From Mytilus edulis (taxonomy: Eukaryota; Mollusca; Bivalvia; Mytilida; Mytilidae): a stretch of 64,000 nt of DNA. The stretch spans positions 40,972,733-41,036,732 of the forward strand of contig NC_092351.1 in the NCBI RefSeq assembly GCF_963676685.1. Reading direction: 5' to 3'. The notes below the pieces were generated by a model that was not told the origin of the DNA, ran no database searches, and was given only the letters and a program-made list of their open reading frames with translations. Below, in pieces: positions 63,001-64,000 of this stretch (position 1 is the first letter of the stretch; each line of letters starts with the position of its first letter). A program made the position numbers and the translations under genes.

Positions 63001-63937
63001 CAAACTAAAATCGAGGTAAACACAACAATAAGAGAAAAACTGAAACAACAGAAACACTGACCTGCAACAACAAAACAAAAGACAATTCAACATACATTGA
63101 AGCAAACCATAAGATAACAACTGCCATATTTCTGACTTGGTTCAGGACATTTTAAGAAACAAATGATGGATTGAACCCATTTTAGGGCTAGCCAAACATC
63201 GCGCTTTATGGCATTGTTAAAAATACTGCTAAATGACAAAATTACATGAATGGAATACAATACAAATAAATGCGAGAATACATAAGACAGAGCAATAAAT
63301 ATATAAGTAATATAATAGTACGTTTCGAAATGTTAACCAAAGAATAATAACGAATATCTAAAACTAATTAAGGACCTTACACAAAACATCATAATAGAAT
63401 TACTAACTGTCTGCCACATGTATGTATCAACGCCACAAAAAGTAACGTCACAGGTGAATTTCTAAAAATTGGACATAAATGGAGATAAGGTTTGTAATTA
63501 TGTTATTTTGATGTAATTTATAATAATTACAAGAATATTAATATAAAATTGTGTTAGTAACTGTGCAACTAACTGCACTATCTAACTTTGTCGGTCTTTC
63601 TTCCAAAATCAAACTGTTTAAAATAAATAAATTCTGTGCACATAGTTGCTTTAAACTAGAATAATACAAAGTATAAACCATAAAAATTTATAAATAAAAA
63701 GTCGAAAGTTAGATTAACACTATATAAAATTGATGTGTTCAAATGTTTCCAAATAAGATATAAAAACAAAATTACGTTATTAGGTTTACCGCTATTGTAT
63801 TTAGTTTTTTTTCGAGAATGATTGTATTTGCTTGTCTTGAAAATAAACTTACCTTTTACTGCATATGTCACGATTAGCAAACTTTTAAAAATTGCCAACC
63901 CTTTCAAAATTTCGAAAATATGTTTGCAAGCCATCAT
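8279..63937 (-). CDS. VWDE-like membrane-anchored multidomain gene (whole span, about 18 exons)
   Basis: This entry covers a split gene whose exons are listed separately. Joined by eye, they encode about 1,030 residues: signal peptide (about 1-28), D8C domain (29-157), Ig-like region (158-293), linker (294-393), VWD domain (394-587), C8/TIL-like cysteine region (588-804), one EGF (about 805-832), an extracellular cysteine segment (833-962), a membrane helix (about 963-983) and a cytoplasmic tail. The D8C-Ig-VWD order followed by EGF is the layout of VWDE proteins. The protein is therefore probably extracellular and tethered by its C-terminus. Unlike vertebrate VWDE, which as I recall carries a long EGF string, only one EGF is visible here. 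Reading phase agrees at nearly every junction. The joint between exons 3 and 4 and the joints around exons 15 and 16 are uncertain and may hide small exons. Introns reach about 19 kb. The ligand and function are not known from sequence. Confidence 0.8.
8647..8720 (+). repeat. tRNA-derived SINE fragment
   Basis: The segment has an A-box-like gtggtgtagtggttt and a B-box-like gattcgattcca about 40 bases apart, the internal RNA polymerase III promoter layout of a tRNA-derived SINE. It does not fold into a full tRNA with paired acceptor ends, so a working tRNA gene is unlikely. It lies only about 250 bases upstream of the exon 18 acceptor in the minus direction. Confidence 0.5.
9326..9443 (-). CDS. 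VWDE-like gene exon 17: transmembrane helix
   Basis: The exon is 118 nt, phase 1 to phase 2, with acceptor ATTACAG|GAGT and donor AAAAAG|GTATAA. It encodes an acidic/polar lead (VVEEKNN), about 21 hydrophobic residues (ALYIGIAIGGVAGG then VILTIVII) rich in glycine and isoleucine, and then a basic stop-transfer stretch (KVIKHLTKR). This is a clear single-pass type I membrane helix with positive residues on the cytoplasmic side. Confidence 0.78.
9623..9647 (-). CDS. Candidate 25-nt microexon 16 of the VWDE-like gene
   Basis: A phase-0 acceptor (CTATTTTAG|ATTACG) opens a short frame reading ITECSNITG. Ending it at ACCG|GTACAA gives 25 nt, which is the length class (3n+1) needed to join exon 15 (phase 0) to exon 17 (phase 1). 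The joined product reads CEEL-ITECSNITG-VVEEKNN and leads into the membrane helix. A 13-nt version ending at the GTAACA donor also fits phase. The open frame runs on to ECFYSCSC, so a different donor or a different exon elsewhere in 9.45-12.5 kb cannot be excluded. Confidence 0.4.
9648..12557. other. Intron between exons 15 and 16
   Basis: This intron holds a piece of the 'gagcgtcactgatga' repeat at about 10228-10321, a decayed LINE at 10801-11680 and an inverted 'gacagttgttttt..gagcttttgattttgcc' repeat at about 12255-12345. I searched it for a cysteine-rich exon expected from vertebrate VWDE and did not find one with good splice sites. Confidence 0.45.
10801..11680 (+). mobile_element. Decayed LINE reverse-transcriptase fragment
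   Basis: Several plus-strand pieces in shifting frames match the end of a non-LTR reverse transcriptase: HKIQHYGINEQTINWIRSFL, then LGPILFVLFIN, then VFMFADDTKL (the catalytic ADD box in context), and finally the thumb-like RGDMIEVNKLL, YRVTRGLLEMHN, LRKYFFTNIVLDICNS. This layout is typical of CR1/Jockey-type LINEs. Frameshifts and an early stop after DKC at 11144 show it is inactive, and the 5' part is absent. It sits antisense inside an intron of the VWDE-like gene. Confidence 0.72.
12558..12749 (-). CDS. VWDE-like gene exon 15: extracellular strand and cysteine region
   Basis: The exon is proposed as 192 nt (64 codons), phase 0 to phase 0, with a firm donor CTT|GTAAGT. It reads LCELP, RSKRS, GFHISISNNGKDF, LVYDSLCYSC and a final ECEEL. 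The 'V.C.LP ... VSISNDG..F ... DS.C..C' pattern is characteristic of the segment after the EGF in VWDE proteins. RSKR could be a furin-like cleavage site (inference). The acceptor (ATAAG at 12750) was chosen because it is the one that keeps phase with exon 14. Its pyrimidine tract is poor, so the 5' edge is uncertain. Confidence 0.74.
12750..13833. other. Intron between exons 14 and 15
   Basis: This is AT-rich, with a T-rich stretch at about 13020-13150 that looks like a dispersed repeat. A candidate minus frame at about 13630-13705 (ending QVICCQL) was tested as a missing exon and fails, because a stop codon lies directly after the only nearby AG. Confidence 0.4.
13834..14021 (-). CDS. VWDE-like gene exon 14: second half of EGF and following cysteine module
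   Basis: The exon is 188 nt, phase 1 to phase 0, with acceptor TTGTAG|GCGA and donor ACT|GTAAGT. It starts GECQCAASFSGADC, giving the last three cysteines of the EGF, so that all six are present across exons 13 and 14. A second module follows with GACDSS, SCRKFIIPGYDF and SLSCKF, resembling the 'C....C....V.G..F....L.C' segment after the EGF in VWDE proteins. In homologues I expect more residues before the next cysteine than exon 15 provides, so a short exon may lie in the intron below. Confidence 0.83.
14869..15064 (-). CDS. VWDE-like gene exon 13: helical segment and first half of EGF
   Basis: The exon is 196 nt, phase 0 to phase 1, with acceptor TTTTAG|GCTT and donor AGAAG|GTAAAA. An amphipathic part (FANACKQEAV) is followed by serine/asparagine-rich sequence and then TCPGNCSGHGICSE, the first three cysteines of an EGF domain. 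NCS and NST sites look like possible N-glycosylation sequons. The EGF is completed by exon 14. Confidence 0.84.
15780..15965 (+). repeat. Dispersed repeat, 'GAGCGTCACTGATGAGTC' family
   Basis: The copy runs from 'ctctggaagagatcacctta' through 'ggtcctcaatgct' to 'gagcgtcactgctgagtc' and 'gacgaaacgctcgtctaga'. It is the most complete plus-oriented copy in the window. The short open frame across it is not a gene. Confidence 0.6.
16792..16950 (-). CDS. VWDE-like gene exon 12: C8/TIL-like cysteine segment
   Basis: The exon is 159 nt (53 codons), phase 0 to phase 0, with acceptor TTTTAG|TTAC and donor AAA|GTAAGC. It contains WQNGWTENTARNHC, a phenylalanine-proline segment with GPC, and YIESCILDIK. 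The order 'W....A...C......C.......Y...C..D' is that of the region after VWD in VWDE-like proteins. It has no other function visible in sequence. Confidence 0.78.
16951..19560. other. Introns 10-11 and 11-12, non-coding parts
   Basis: Outside exon 11 (18268-18607) the sequence is AT-rich with homopolymer tracts. A T-rich segment at 17700-17840 resembles dispersed repeats. I saw no coding signal. Confidence 0.4.
18268..18607 (-). CDS. VWDE-like gene exon 11: post-VWD cysteine and acidic linker region
   Basis: The exon is 340 nt, phase 2 to phase 0, with acceptor TTTTAG|AGCA and donor ATA|GTAAGG. It encodes about 113 residues: a YCTCK cysteine motif, two further cysteine-bearing segments, and then a highly charged stretch rich in E, D, K and R (about 30 residues), which is probably a flexible linker. 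The open frame continues a few codons past the proposed donor. I chose the donor because it joins exon 12 in phase 0 and has a good consensus. Confidence 0.78.
19561..19772 (-). CDS. VWDE-like gene exon 10: VWD domain, GLCG segment
   Basis: The exon is 212 nt, phase 0 to phase 2, with acceptor TTGGCAG|ATAA after a long T tract and donor AA|GTGTGT. It encodes beta strands (GTTITF, YWIQGINI), then SGLCGKYNGDVKDDL and FAESWK. The GLCG.YNGD motif is the calcium-binding hallmark of VWD domains, and the closing F..SW is also typical. It completes the VWD fold across exons 7-10, about residues 394-587. Confidence 0.86.
20058..20153. repeat. Hairpin repeat P1
   Basis: Two arms of about 40 bases (left starting ggttagacaatacttgg, right ending ccaagtattgtctgacc) are near-perfect reverse complements around a short centre reading AAGGCAAAGCCGAGG. 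It has no coding content and could be a small palindromic mobile element. Confidence 0.8.
20946..21149 (-). CDS. VWDE-like gene exon 9: VWD domain, third part
   Basis: The exon is 204 nt (68 codons), phase 0 to phase 0, with acceptor TTTCAG|ATAA and donor AAG|GTAATA. It contains LCNCGVAARSGNSLFVANFC, closely matching the 'C.CGVAVRSG.D.F....C' signature that I associate with VWDE VWD domains, followed by a basic VNRYVINRLCDD segment. Six cysteines are visible. Confidence 0.84.
22140..22330 (+). repeat. Dispersed T-rich repeat (copy also at 58915-59110, inverted)
   Basis: It contains 'gtgtctgtgtgtgttgc', 'cctcttatatttgatg', 'tctcagttttagtttgt' and 'cagtactactgttgcc'. The inverted partner near 59 kb has the matching complements ('ggcaacagtagtatacc', 'actaaaactgaggg'). 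A third, weaker copy lies near 62930-63060. Confidence 0.55.
22550..22628 (-). CDS. VWDE-like gene exon 8: VWD domain, second part
   Basis: The exon is 79 nt, phase 2 to phase 0, with acceptor TTTAG|ATCT and donor CAG|GTATAA. It reads SYELQIRNGLTEGEYILYMH and so continues the VWD core strand (YELQ..GEY.LY). It joins directly to the TFDSK end of exon 7 by codon completion. Splitting a VWD domain into small exons is normal for this family. Confidence 0.82.
23208..23293 (-). CDS. VWDE-like gene exon 7: start of the VWD domain
   Basis: The exon is 86 nt, phase 0 to phase 2, with acceptor AAAAG|GTAT and donor AA|GTATGT. The peptide holds CYSYNDPHMRTFDSK, the classic opening of a von Willebrand factor type D domain (C.....DPH..TFDG). 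The acidic and histidine residues of that motif lie near the calcium site in known VWD folds. It is one of the strongest single pieces of evidence for the identity of the gene. Confidence 0.85.
24251..24551 (-). CDS. VWDE-like gene exon 6: linker before the VWD domain
   Basis: The exon is 301 nt, phase 2 to phase 0, with acceptor TTTAG|TTCA and donor AAG|GTAATT. It encodes about 100 residues with four cysteines and motifs such as DDGVKFTKDYCGIHF, W..KKYIEVWGESDG, FRLSFIRLYNP and YWENIHLPDVK. This is a compact extracellular module between the Ig-like and VWD domains. I recognise its position in VWDE-like proteins but know no separate name for it. A SINE lies only about 41 bases upstream of its acceptor (24593-24765), so the branch point and pyrimidine tract must fit in that gap. 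Confidence 0.75.
24593..24765 (+). repeat. tRNA-derived SINE copy 1
   Basis: It runs from gcccaggtggtcgtgtggtc (A-box region) through gggttcgaatcccgg (B box) to a tail ending gttgatgtttagacgagttg and then TA repeats. The tRNA-like head is Leu/Ser-like in length, but the acceptor ends do not pair, so it is a SINE and not a tRNA gene. It lies about 41 bases upstream of the exon 6 acceptor, in the opposite sense. Confidence 0.72.
24777..25121 (+). repeat. 345-bp direct duplication, copy A
   Basis: The segment starts taagtacgtctgagtcagtg and ends catgatatataagg. It recurs at 25218-25562 with no difference that I could see. An inverted relative of its first 90 bases lies at about 25914-26003. Confidence 0.85.
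24870..25033 (-). repeat. tRNA-derived SINE copy 2
   Basis: This is an inverted, nearly identical copy of the SINE at 24593-24765, from the tail (caactcgtctaaacatcaac) to the head (ccacctgggc). It is part of the 345-bp segment that is duplicated downstream. Confidence 0.72.
25218..25562 (+). repeat. 345-bp direct duplication, copy B
   Basis: This is the second copy of the segment at 24777-25121, separated by 96 bases. The near-identity implies a recent event, or assembly or allelic duplication. Confidence 0.85.
25311..25474 (-). repeat. tRNA-derived SINE copy 3
   Basis: It is identical by eye to copy 2 at an offset of 441 bases. It exists because the whole 345-bp segment was duplicated, not because of separate insertion. 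Confidence 0.72.
25601..25764 (-). repeat. tRNA-derived SINE copy 4 (diverged)
   Basis: It has the same order as copies 2 and 3 with several substitutions ('ccctcaccgggattcg', 'cactaccacctgggc') and a changed 3' flank. It is older than the duplicated pair. Tail-only fragments of the same SINE occur at about 25562-25585, 25872-25915 and 26010-26065. Confidence 0.68.
26085..28062 (+). repeat. Tandem array of about 567-bp units (four copies, last partial)
   Basis: Units are marked by gatagactc at 26098, 26671, 27238 and 27805, giving spacings of 573, 567 and 567. Each full unit contains 'ctgctgactgccattgg', 'cttgtggccacgatgtt' and 'caccagatccggatttcg', the last resembling the dispersed 'caccaga..cgtttcg' repeat. 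Copies 2 and 3 are closest to each other, as expected from unequal exchange. Copies 1 and 4 keep an open 66-codon minus frame that is probably not a gene. Confidence 0.85.
28063..28761. other. Intron segment between tandem array and exon 5
   Basis: It contains a 126-codon open frame on the plus strand (28279-28659) with AT-rich composition and no family resemblance. I treat it as chance. No repeat was recognised. Confidence 0.35.
28762..28868 (-). CDS. VWDE-like gene exon 5: end of the Ig-like region
   Basis: The exon is 107 nt, phase 0 to phase 2, with acceptor TTTAAG|ATTG and donor CC|GTATGT. It encodes a charged stretch followed by a strand pattern (LKIPVIMTMPISC) and DDP. The 'V..T.PI.C' pattern is what I expect after the Ig-like segment of VWDE proteins. 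It joins exon 4 in phase 0 and exon 6 in phase 2 without a stop. It is short and weakly conserved, so support comes mainly from its splice sites, phase and position. Confidence 0.68.
28992..29170 (-). repeat. Dispersed repeat, 'GAGCGTCACTGATGAGTC' family, inverted
   Basis: It starts with 'ggtaccaggattataattta', then 'cgccagacgcgcgtttcgtc', 'actcatcagtgacgctc' and 'gagcattgaggaccc'. It is the best-preserved copy in the window, and 43745-43826 is a shorter one. Confidence 0.65.
29171..33121. other. Intron between exons 4 and 5, right part
   Basis: It holds an 'aatgacagttgttatcc' family repeat (29515-29610, inverted), a 'tgtgtcatttggtc' fragment (about 30110-30210, inverted) and a segment 'ggacaccaattggtcttc' (about 32315-32410) that recurs near 60295-60400. 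The rest, including 30.2-32.3 kb, is AT-rich and I recognise nothing in it. Confidence 0.4.
33122..33448 (-). CDS. VWDE-like gene exon 4: Ig-like region following D8C
   Basis: The exon encodes up to 109 codons, ending AAAA|GTAAGT in phase 0. It contains an early VFDCKC, a tryptophan strand (YDITWYINDD), a later MLVKCGIQAW, and an end at SDNFMAGIK. This resembles the Ig-like segment between D8C and VWD in VWDE proteins, which has paired cysteines about 60-70 residues apart and an 'F.AGI' end. Two starts are possible. The acceptor TTTCAG at 33449 has a good pyrimidine tract but needs phase 0, which disagrees with exon 3 unless another exon of length 3n+2 exists. The acceptor AACAG at 33421 gives exon 33122-33420 and joins exon 3 perfectly in phase 1, but its tract is poor. 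The downstream boundary is firm. Confidence 0.75.
34303..34497 (-). repeat. Direct repeat (pseudo-LTR-like) flanking the Penelope-like element, downstream copy
   Basis: This 195-bp segment (ttgtataaaag to ttaatgtttc) recurs at 36014-36211 with about a dozen differences, in the same orientation. The two copies enclose a reverse-transcriptase frame, as the terminal repeats of Penelope-like elements do. Confidence 0.75.
34655..34819. repeat. Hairpin repeat P2
   Basis: The arms contain gggtgtttttataatggccc on the left and its complement on the right, around a centre reading GCCCGAGGCAACGCCGAGG. It lies inside the span between the two pseudo-LTR copies. Its 'gggccattac' piece also builds the short tandem array at 35137-35236. 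Confidence 0.8.
35137..35236 (+). repeat. Short tandem array of 19-22 bp units (five units)
   Basis: The unit is cagggccattacag plus a run of five to eight A residues. Unit starts are at 35137, 35159, 35179, 35198 and 35220. Unit length varies only in the A run. It sits just beyond the 3' end of the reverse-transcriptase frame. Confidence 0.88.
35248..36030 (-). CDS. Penelope-like reverse transcriptase (5'-truncated open frame)
   Basis: The frame is 260 codons and open throughout. Residues 9-25 (GAVIGAVPSPEICDILM) correspond to the strand before the catalytic site. GRYRDD at 46-51 is the catalytic box, with R where most relatives have V, I or A. FLDV lies at 90-93, KPTN at 114-117, a histidine-bearing 'CHSRHAF' at about 127, and a thumb-like 'KHWDLLKQD' near the end. 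The FLDV, K.T and late 'KHW..L..D' spacing matches Penelope-like elements. The fingers and N-terminus are missing and no GIY-YIG endonuclease motif is visible, so it is a fragment. This is the longest open frame in the window. Confidence 0.62.
   Translation of the reverse strand: MSLLYKTIGAVIGAVPSPEICDILMYKIMKEILSKFENRKNIFFYGRYRDDIILIYHGDSKEIKDLLELANNHHPFLKFTQEFSSKEIIFLDVNIFKGTRFSNENILDVKTHFKPTNGFLYLDRKSCHSRHAFAGFIKGEVIRYIRTTNNDVDLQYILLQFRLKLLKRGYKEIEIEKYITEALSCNRSDLIRKKAKQNTKEIPLILATKFNPCIHKLKPCMSKHWDLLKQDAVCNEIFSSKPIIAFINQLSTLLPKMTIY
36014..36211 (-). repeat. Direct repeat (pseudo-LTR-like) flanking the Penelope-like element, upstream copy
   Basis: This is the partner of 34303-34497. It abuts the truncated 5' end of the reverse-transcriptase frame, whose first codon is at 36030. 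Confidence 0.75.
37599..38276 (+). pseudogene. Pogo/Tigger-family transposase, 3'-truncated
   Basis: The frame is 225 residues. It opens with a psq/HTH segment (KASKLYNIPRTTLLRRLK) for binding the element ends. A second, CENP-B-like HTH region (about residues 65-110) contains YDWWQCFRDRHP. The start of the DDE catalytic domain follows with IFNADETGV, whose D is the first catalytic acid, and VLPPMLIFKGQR. The frame stops right after FACI, so the second and third catalytic acids are missing. Family members are usually about twice as long. It probably starts slightly upstream of the ATG given, since a frame-related sequence precedes it. Confidence 0.78.
38281..38420 (+). pseudogene. Detached C-terminal cysteine finger of the transposase
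   Basis: One plus-strand frame reads CTYCNGNY, then a D-rich acidic stretch, then WGKCSRCSDWYHEC. The C..C ... C..C..W.H..C spacing is that of the C-terminal PHD/RING-like finger found in many pogo-like transposases of animals. It follows the truncated catalytic part directly, so an internal deletion must have removed the end of the DDE domain. Confidence 0.6.
38973..39006 (+). repeat. Poly-A tract
   Basis: The run is 30 or more consecutive A residues inside the pogo-type element. It may mark the 3' end of a retroposed sequence that landed in the transposon, but no clear body was recognised. Confidence 0.9.
40333..40967. repeat. CATTTCGTACC repeat block inserted in retroelement copy 2
   Basis: The left third has at least six spaced copies of (C)ATTTCGTACC, and the right half has about eight spaced copies of the reverse complement (GGTACGAAATGG with variants). 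The block lies exactly where the retroelement copy is interrupted. TAAT occurs at both edges (40332-40335 and 40964-40967) and could be a target duplication. It looks like a foldback-type non-autonomous element. Confidence 0.6.
43147..43500 (+). repeat. Dispersed repeat, 'GAGTGCCAATGAGACAAC' family, long copy
   Basis: It runs from agaagatgtggtatgagtgc through 'ccttggctgacaccgaacag', 'gctataaagggcccc' and 'aaaacgagaaacac' to 'cgacaactactgaa'. Other copies lie at 6287-6627 and 54460-54725 (inverted), and at 44283-44480, 48985-49260, 49575-49727 and 62255-62600 (same sense). No protein is encoded. Confidence 0.65.
43745..43826 (-). repeat. Dispersed repeat, 'GAGCGTCACTGATGAGTC' family, short copy
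   Basis: It has 'ggtaccaggattataattta', 'cgccagacgcgcgtttcg' and 'gactcatcagtgacgctc'. It shares its left edge with the copy at 28992, suggesting a defined element end at 'ggtaccaggatta'. Confidence 0.6.
45811..45933. repeat. Hairpin repeat P3
   Basis: The arms of 46-47 bases (left agagatttatacatggcc to atcatccc, right gggatgat to gaatctct) pair almost fully, with centre CGAGACGAAGTCGAGG. It contains two copies of the 'gcccgggtatcatccc' motif in inverted order. Confidence 0.82.
47399..47547. repeat. Hairpin repeat P4
   Basis: The arms attgaatgcttctttttgta and aaaaagaagcattcaat enclose inner paired pieces ('gtaaaagcgttgacc' with 'ggtcaacgctttta') and the centre GAAGCGCGGAAGCGCTTC. A diverged copy of the left arm and centre lies at about 47850-47970 ('cggacgtgcctcattc'). 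Confidence 0.78.
48985..49260 (+). repeat. Dispersed repeat, 'ATTGCCA..GAGACAACTCTCCAC' family copy
   Basis: It starts 'agatgtggtatgattgccat' and continues with 'gacacagaaatttacgac', 'ggccttcaacaacgagc' and 'cgacaaccactgaactac'. It is a subfamily of the same repeat with 'acagaaattta' in place of 'aattataaaa'. The partner at 54460-54725 is inverted. Confidence 0.6.
49575..49995. repeat. Two inverted dispersed repeats around a 17-bp minisatellite
   Basis: A forward 'gagtgccaatgagacaac' copy (49575-49727) is followed by tandem 17-bp units with consensus ccattactaatgtaaaa (about 49728-49848, seven units), then an inverted copy of the same repeat (about 49855-49995, ending 'cacttggcactcatgcc'). 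The minisatellite consensus is a fragment of the repeat itself ('tactagtgtaaaaccat'). Confidence 0.75.
51600..51940 (+). repeat. Dispersed repeat, 'GTTGTTTTCTCTTTGACACATTCC' family
   Basis: It contains 'aaccccgccgcatttttg', 'gtcccaagtcaggaggct' and an end 'ctgctctatggtcggg' plus 'ctctttgacacattccc'. A shorter copy lies at 4030-4145, and parts ('aaccccgccacatt', 'cccaagtcaggagcc') recur at about 54400-54480. Confidence 0.6.
52200..52388 (-). CDS. VWDE-like gene exon 3: D8C domain, second half
   Basis: The exon is 189 nt (63 codons), phase 1 to phase 1, with acceptor ATAG|ATGG and donor TTTCG|GTAATA. The peptide has the pattern expected at the end of a D8C domain: a basic/hydrophobic strand (IQIQIKGC), an aromatic core (GFYVYYLKPT) and a terminal SAYCF. 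It completes the disulphide set begun in exon 2. A 9.6-kb intron separates it from exon 2 and a roughly 19-kb intron from exon 4. Its phase-1 end does not match the most natural acceptor of exon 4, so a small exon may lie between them. Confidence 0.78.
53643..53808. repeat. Cluster of TTGTACAA-type palindromes
   Basis: In 165 bases there are about eight occurrences of TTGTACAA or a near variant, linked by ATTATAATT-like spacers. Units such as acaaattataatttgtaca are self-complementary. The cluster can fold into several alternative hairpins and holds no gene. Confidence 0.8.
56119..56217. repeat. Hairpin repeat P5
   Basis: Outer arms 'ttttgattgactgatacgagggt' (left) and its near complement (right) are partly mismatched. 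An inner pair ('accctatcacgtgg' against 'gagagggtga') lies between them. A relative of the inner part ('ctctatcaccctctcag') occurs at about 56407-56425. Confidence 0.6.
61950..62147 (-). CDS. VWDE-like gene exon 2: D8C domain, first half
   Basis: The exon is 198 nt (66 codons), phase 1 to phase 1, with acceptor AAAG|ATCC and donor AAAG|GTAATT. The split codon gives the aspartate of a DPC start. The peptide then shows WRRS, a CDNLLEEAWYRI segment, GEKMPTECV, and a WLS end. This is the usual first half of a D8C domain (DPC, WR, CD..L..GWYR, MP..C, WL), the eight-cysteine module of uromodulin, GP2, OIT3 and VWDE. Two family residues differ: alanine replaces the glycine of GWYR, and CST replaces CGT before the final tryptophan. 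The closest match in the window is exon 2 of the second gene at 261-455. Confidence 0.82.
62148..63852. other. Intron 1 of the VWDE-like gene
   Basis: It holds a 'gagtgctaataagacaact' dispersed repeat at 62255-62600, a degenerate T/A-rich repeat at about 62930-63060 and a 'caactgccatatttctgac' family copy at about 63110-63210. No coding sequence was seen. Confidence 0.5.
63853..63937 (-). CDS. VWDE-like gene exon 1: start codon and signal peptide
   Basis: Two consecutive ATG codons (63937 and 63934) open an 85-nt exon encoding about 28 residues, with an N-terminal lysine and histidine and then a hydrophobic stretch (LAIFKSLLIVTYAV), which is the form of a secretory signal peptide. The exon ends AAAAG|GTAAG, a strong donor, in phase 1. 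This matches the phase-1 start of exon 2 and the equivalent exon of the tandem paralogue. I chose the first ATG. The second would only drop one methionine. It could also start further upstream, outside the window. Confidence 0.7.
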
Positions 63938-63974
63938 TCATATCCGGACGATAACATTATTATGCTATCGAATT

Positions 63975-63982
63975 CTTATAAA
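63975..63982 (-). promoter_or_regulatory. Possible TATA box upstream of the VWDE-like gene
   Basis: TTTATAAG lies on the minus strand 38 bases before the first ATG. In AT-rich DNA such matches are common and the window ends 18 bases further on, so this is weak evidence. If it is used, the 5' UTR would be very short. Confidence 0.2.
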
Positions 63983-64000
63983 CATACTTTTTAAAGTATT

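Overview
The window is eukaryotic, AT-rich, intron-heavy DNA from an animal and most likely from a marine mussel (Mytilus or a close relative). I infer this from dispersed repeats I associate with mussel genomes: a 'caccaga..cgtttcgtctac..actcatcagtgacgctc' element, an 'agaagatgtggtatgagtgccaatgagacaac' element and an 'aactgtcatattcctgacttggtac' element. Coding sequence is a few percent of the window. No bacterial operons, CRISPR arrays or rRNA are present.

The main gene runs on the minus strand from a signal-peptide exon at 63937 to a stop codon at 8279. I assembled about 18 exons by eye from splice sites and intron phase. The product is a von Willebrand factor D and EGF domain (VWDE)-like cell-surface protein of about 1,030 residues. 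Its order is signal peptide, D8C domain, Ig-like region, VWD domain, cysteine-rich C8/TIL-like region, one EGF, a juxtamembrane cysteine region, a transmembrane helix and a tail of about 45 residues. Phase agrees at almost every junction. Two places are uncertain: the joint between exons 3 and 4, and the joints around exons 15 and 16.

A second gene of the same family, also on the minus strand, begins at 2573. It shows a signal-peptide exon and a first D8C exon (455-261), then leaves the window on the left. The two genes are a head-to-tail tandem pair about 5.7 kb apart.

Introns and the intergenic gap are filled with mobile elements and repeats:
- 5.6-7.45 kb: a reverse-transcriptase element broken by another repeat with a 6-bp target duplication.
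- 10.8-11.7 kb: a decayed LINE.
- 24.6-26.1 kb: a cluster of tRNA-derived SINEs with a 345-bp duplication.
- 26.05-28.06 kb: a four-copy tandem array of about 567 bp.
- 34.3-45.5 kb: a nested mosaic made of a Penelope-like element with flanking direct repeats and a second reverse-transcriptase copy. That second copy is interrupted by a pogo/Tigger-type DNA transposon with clear inverted ends at a TA site, by a CATTTCGTACC repeat block, and by about 3.7 kb of unidentified DNA.
- Scattered: long hairpin repeats with different arms but similar central loops.

All names come from motif recognition without database searches. Exon boundaries are inferred and have no transcript support.
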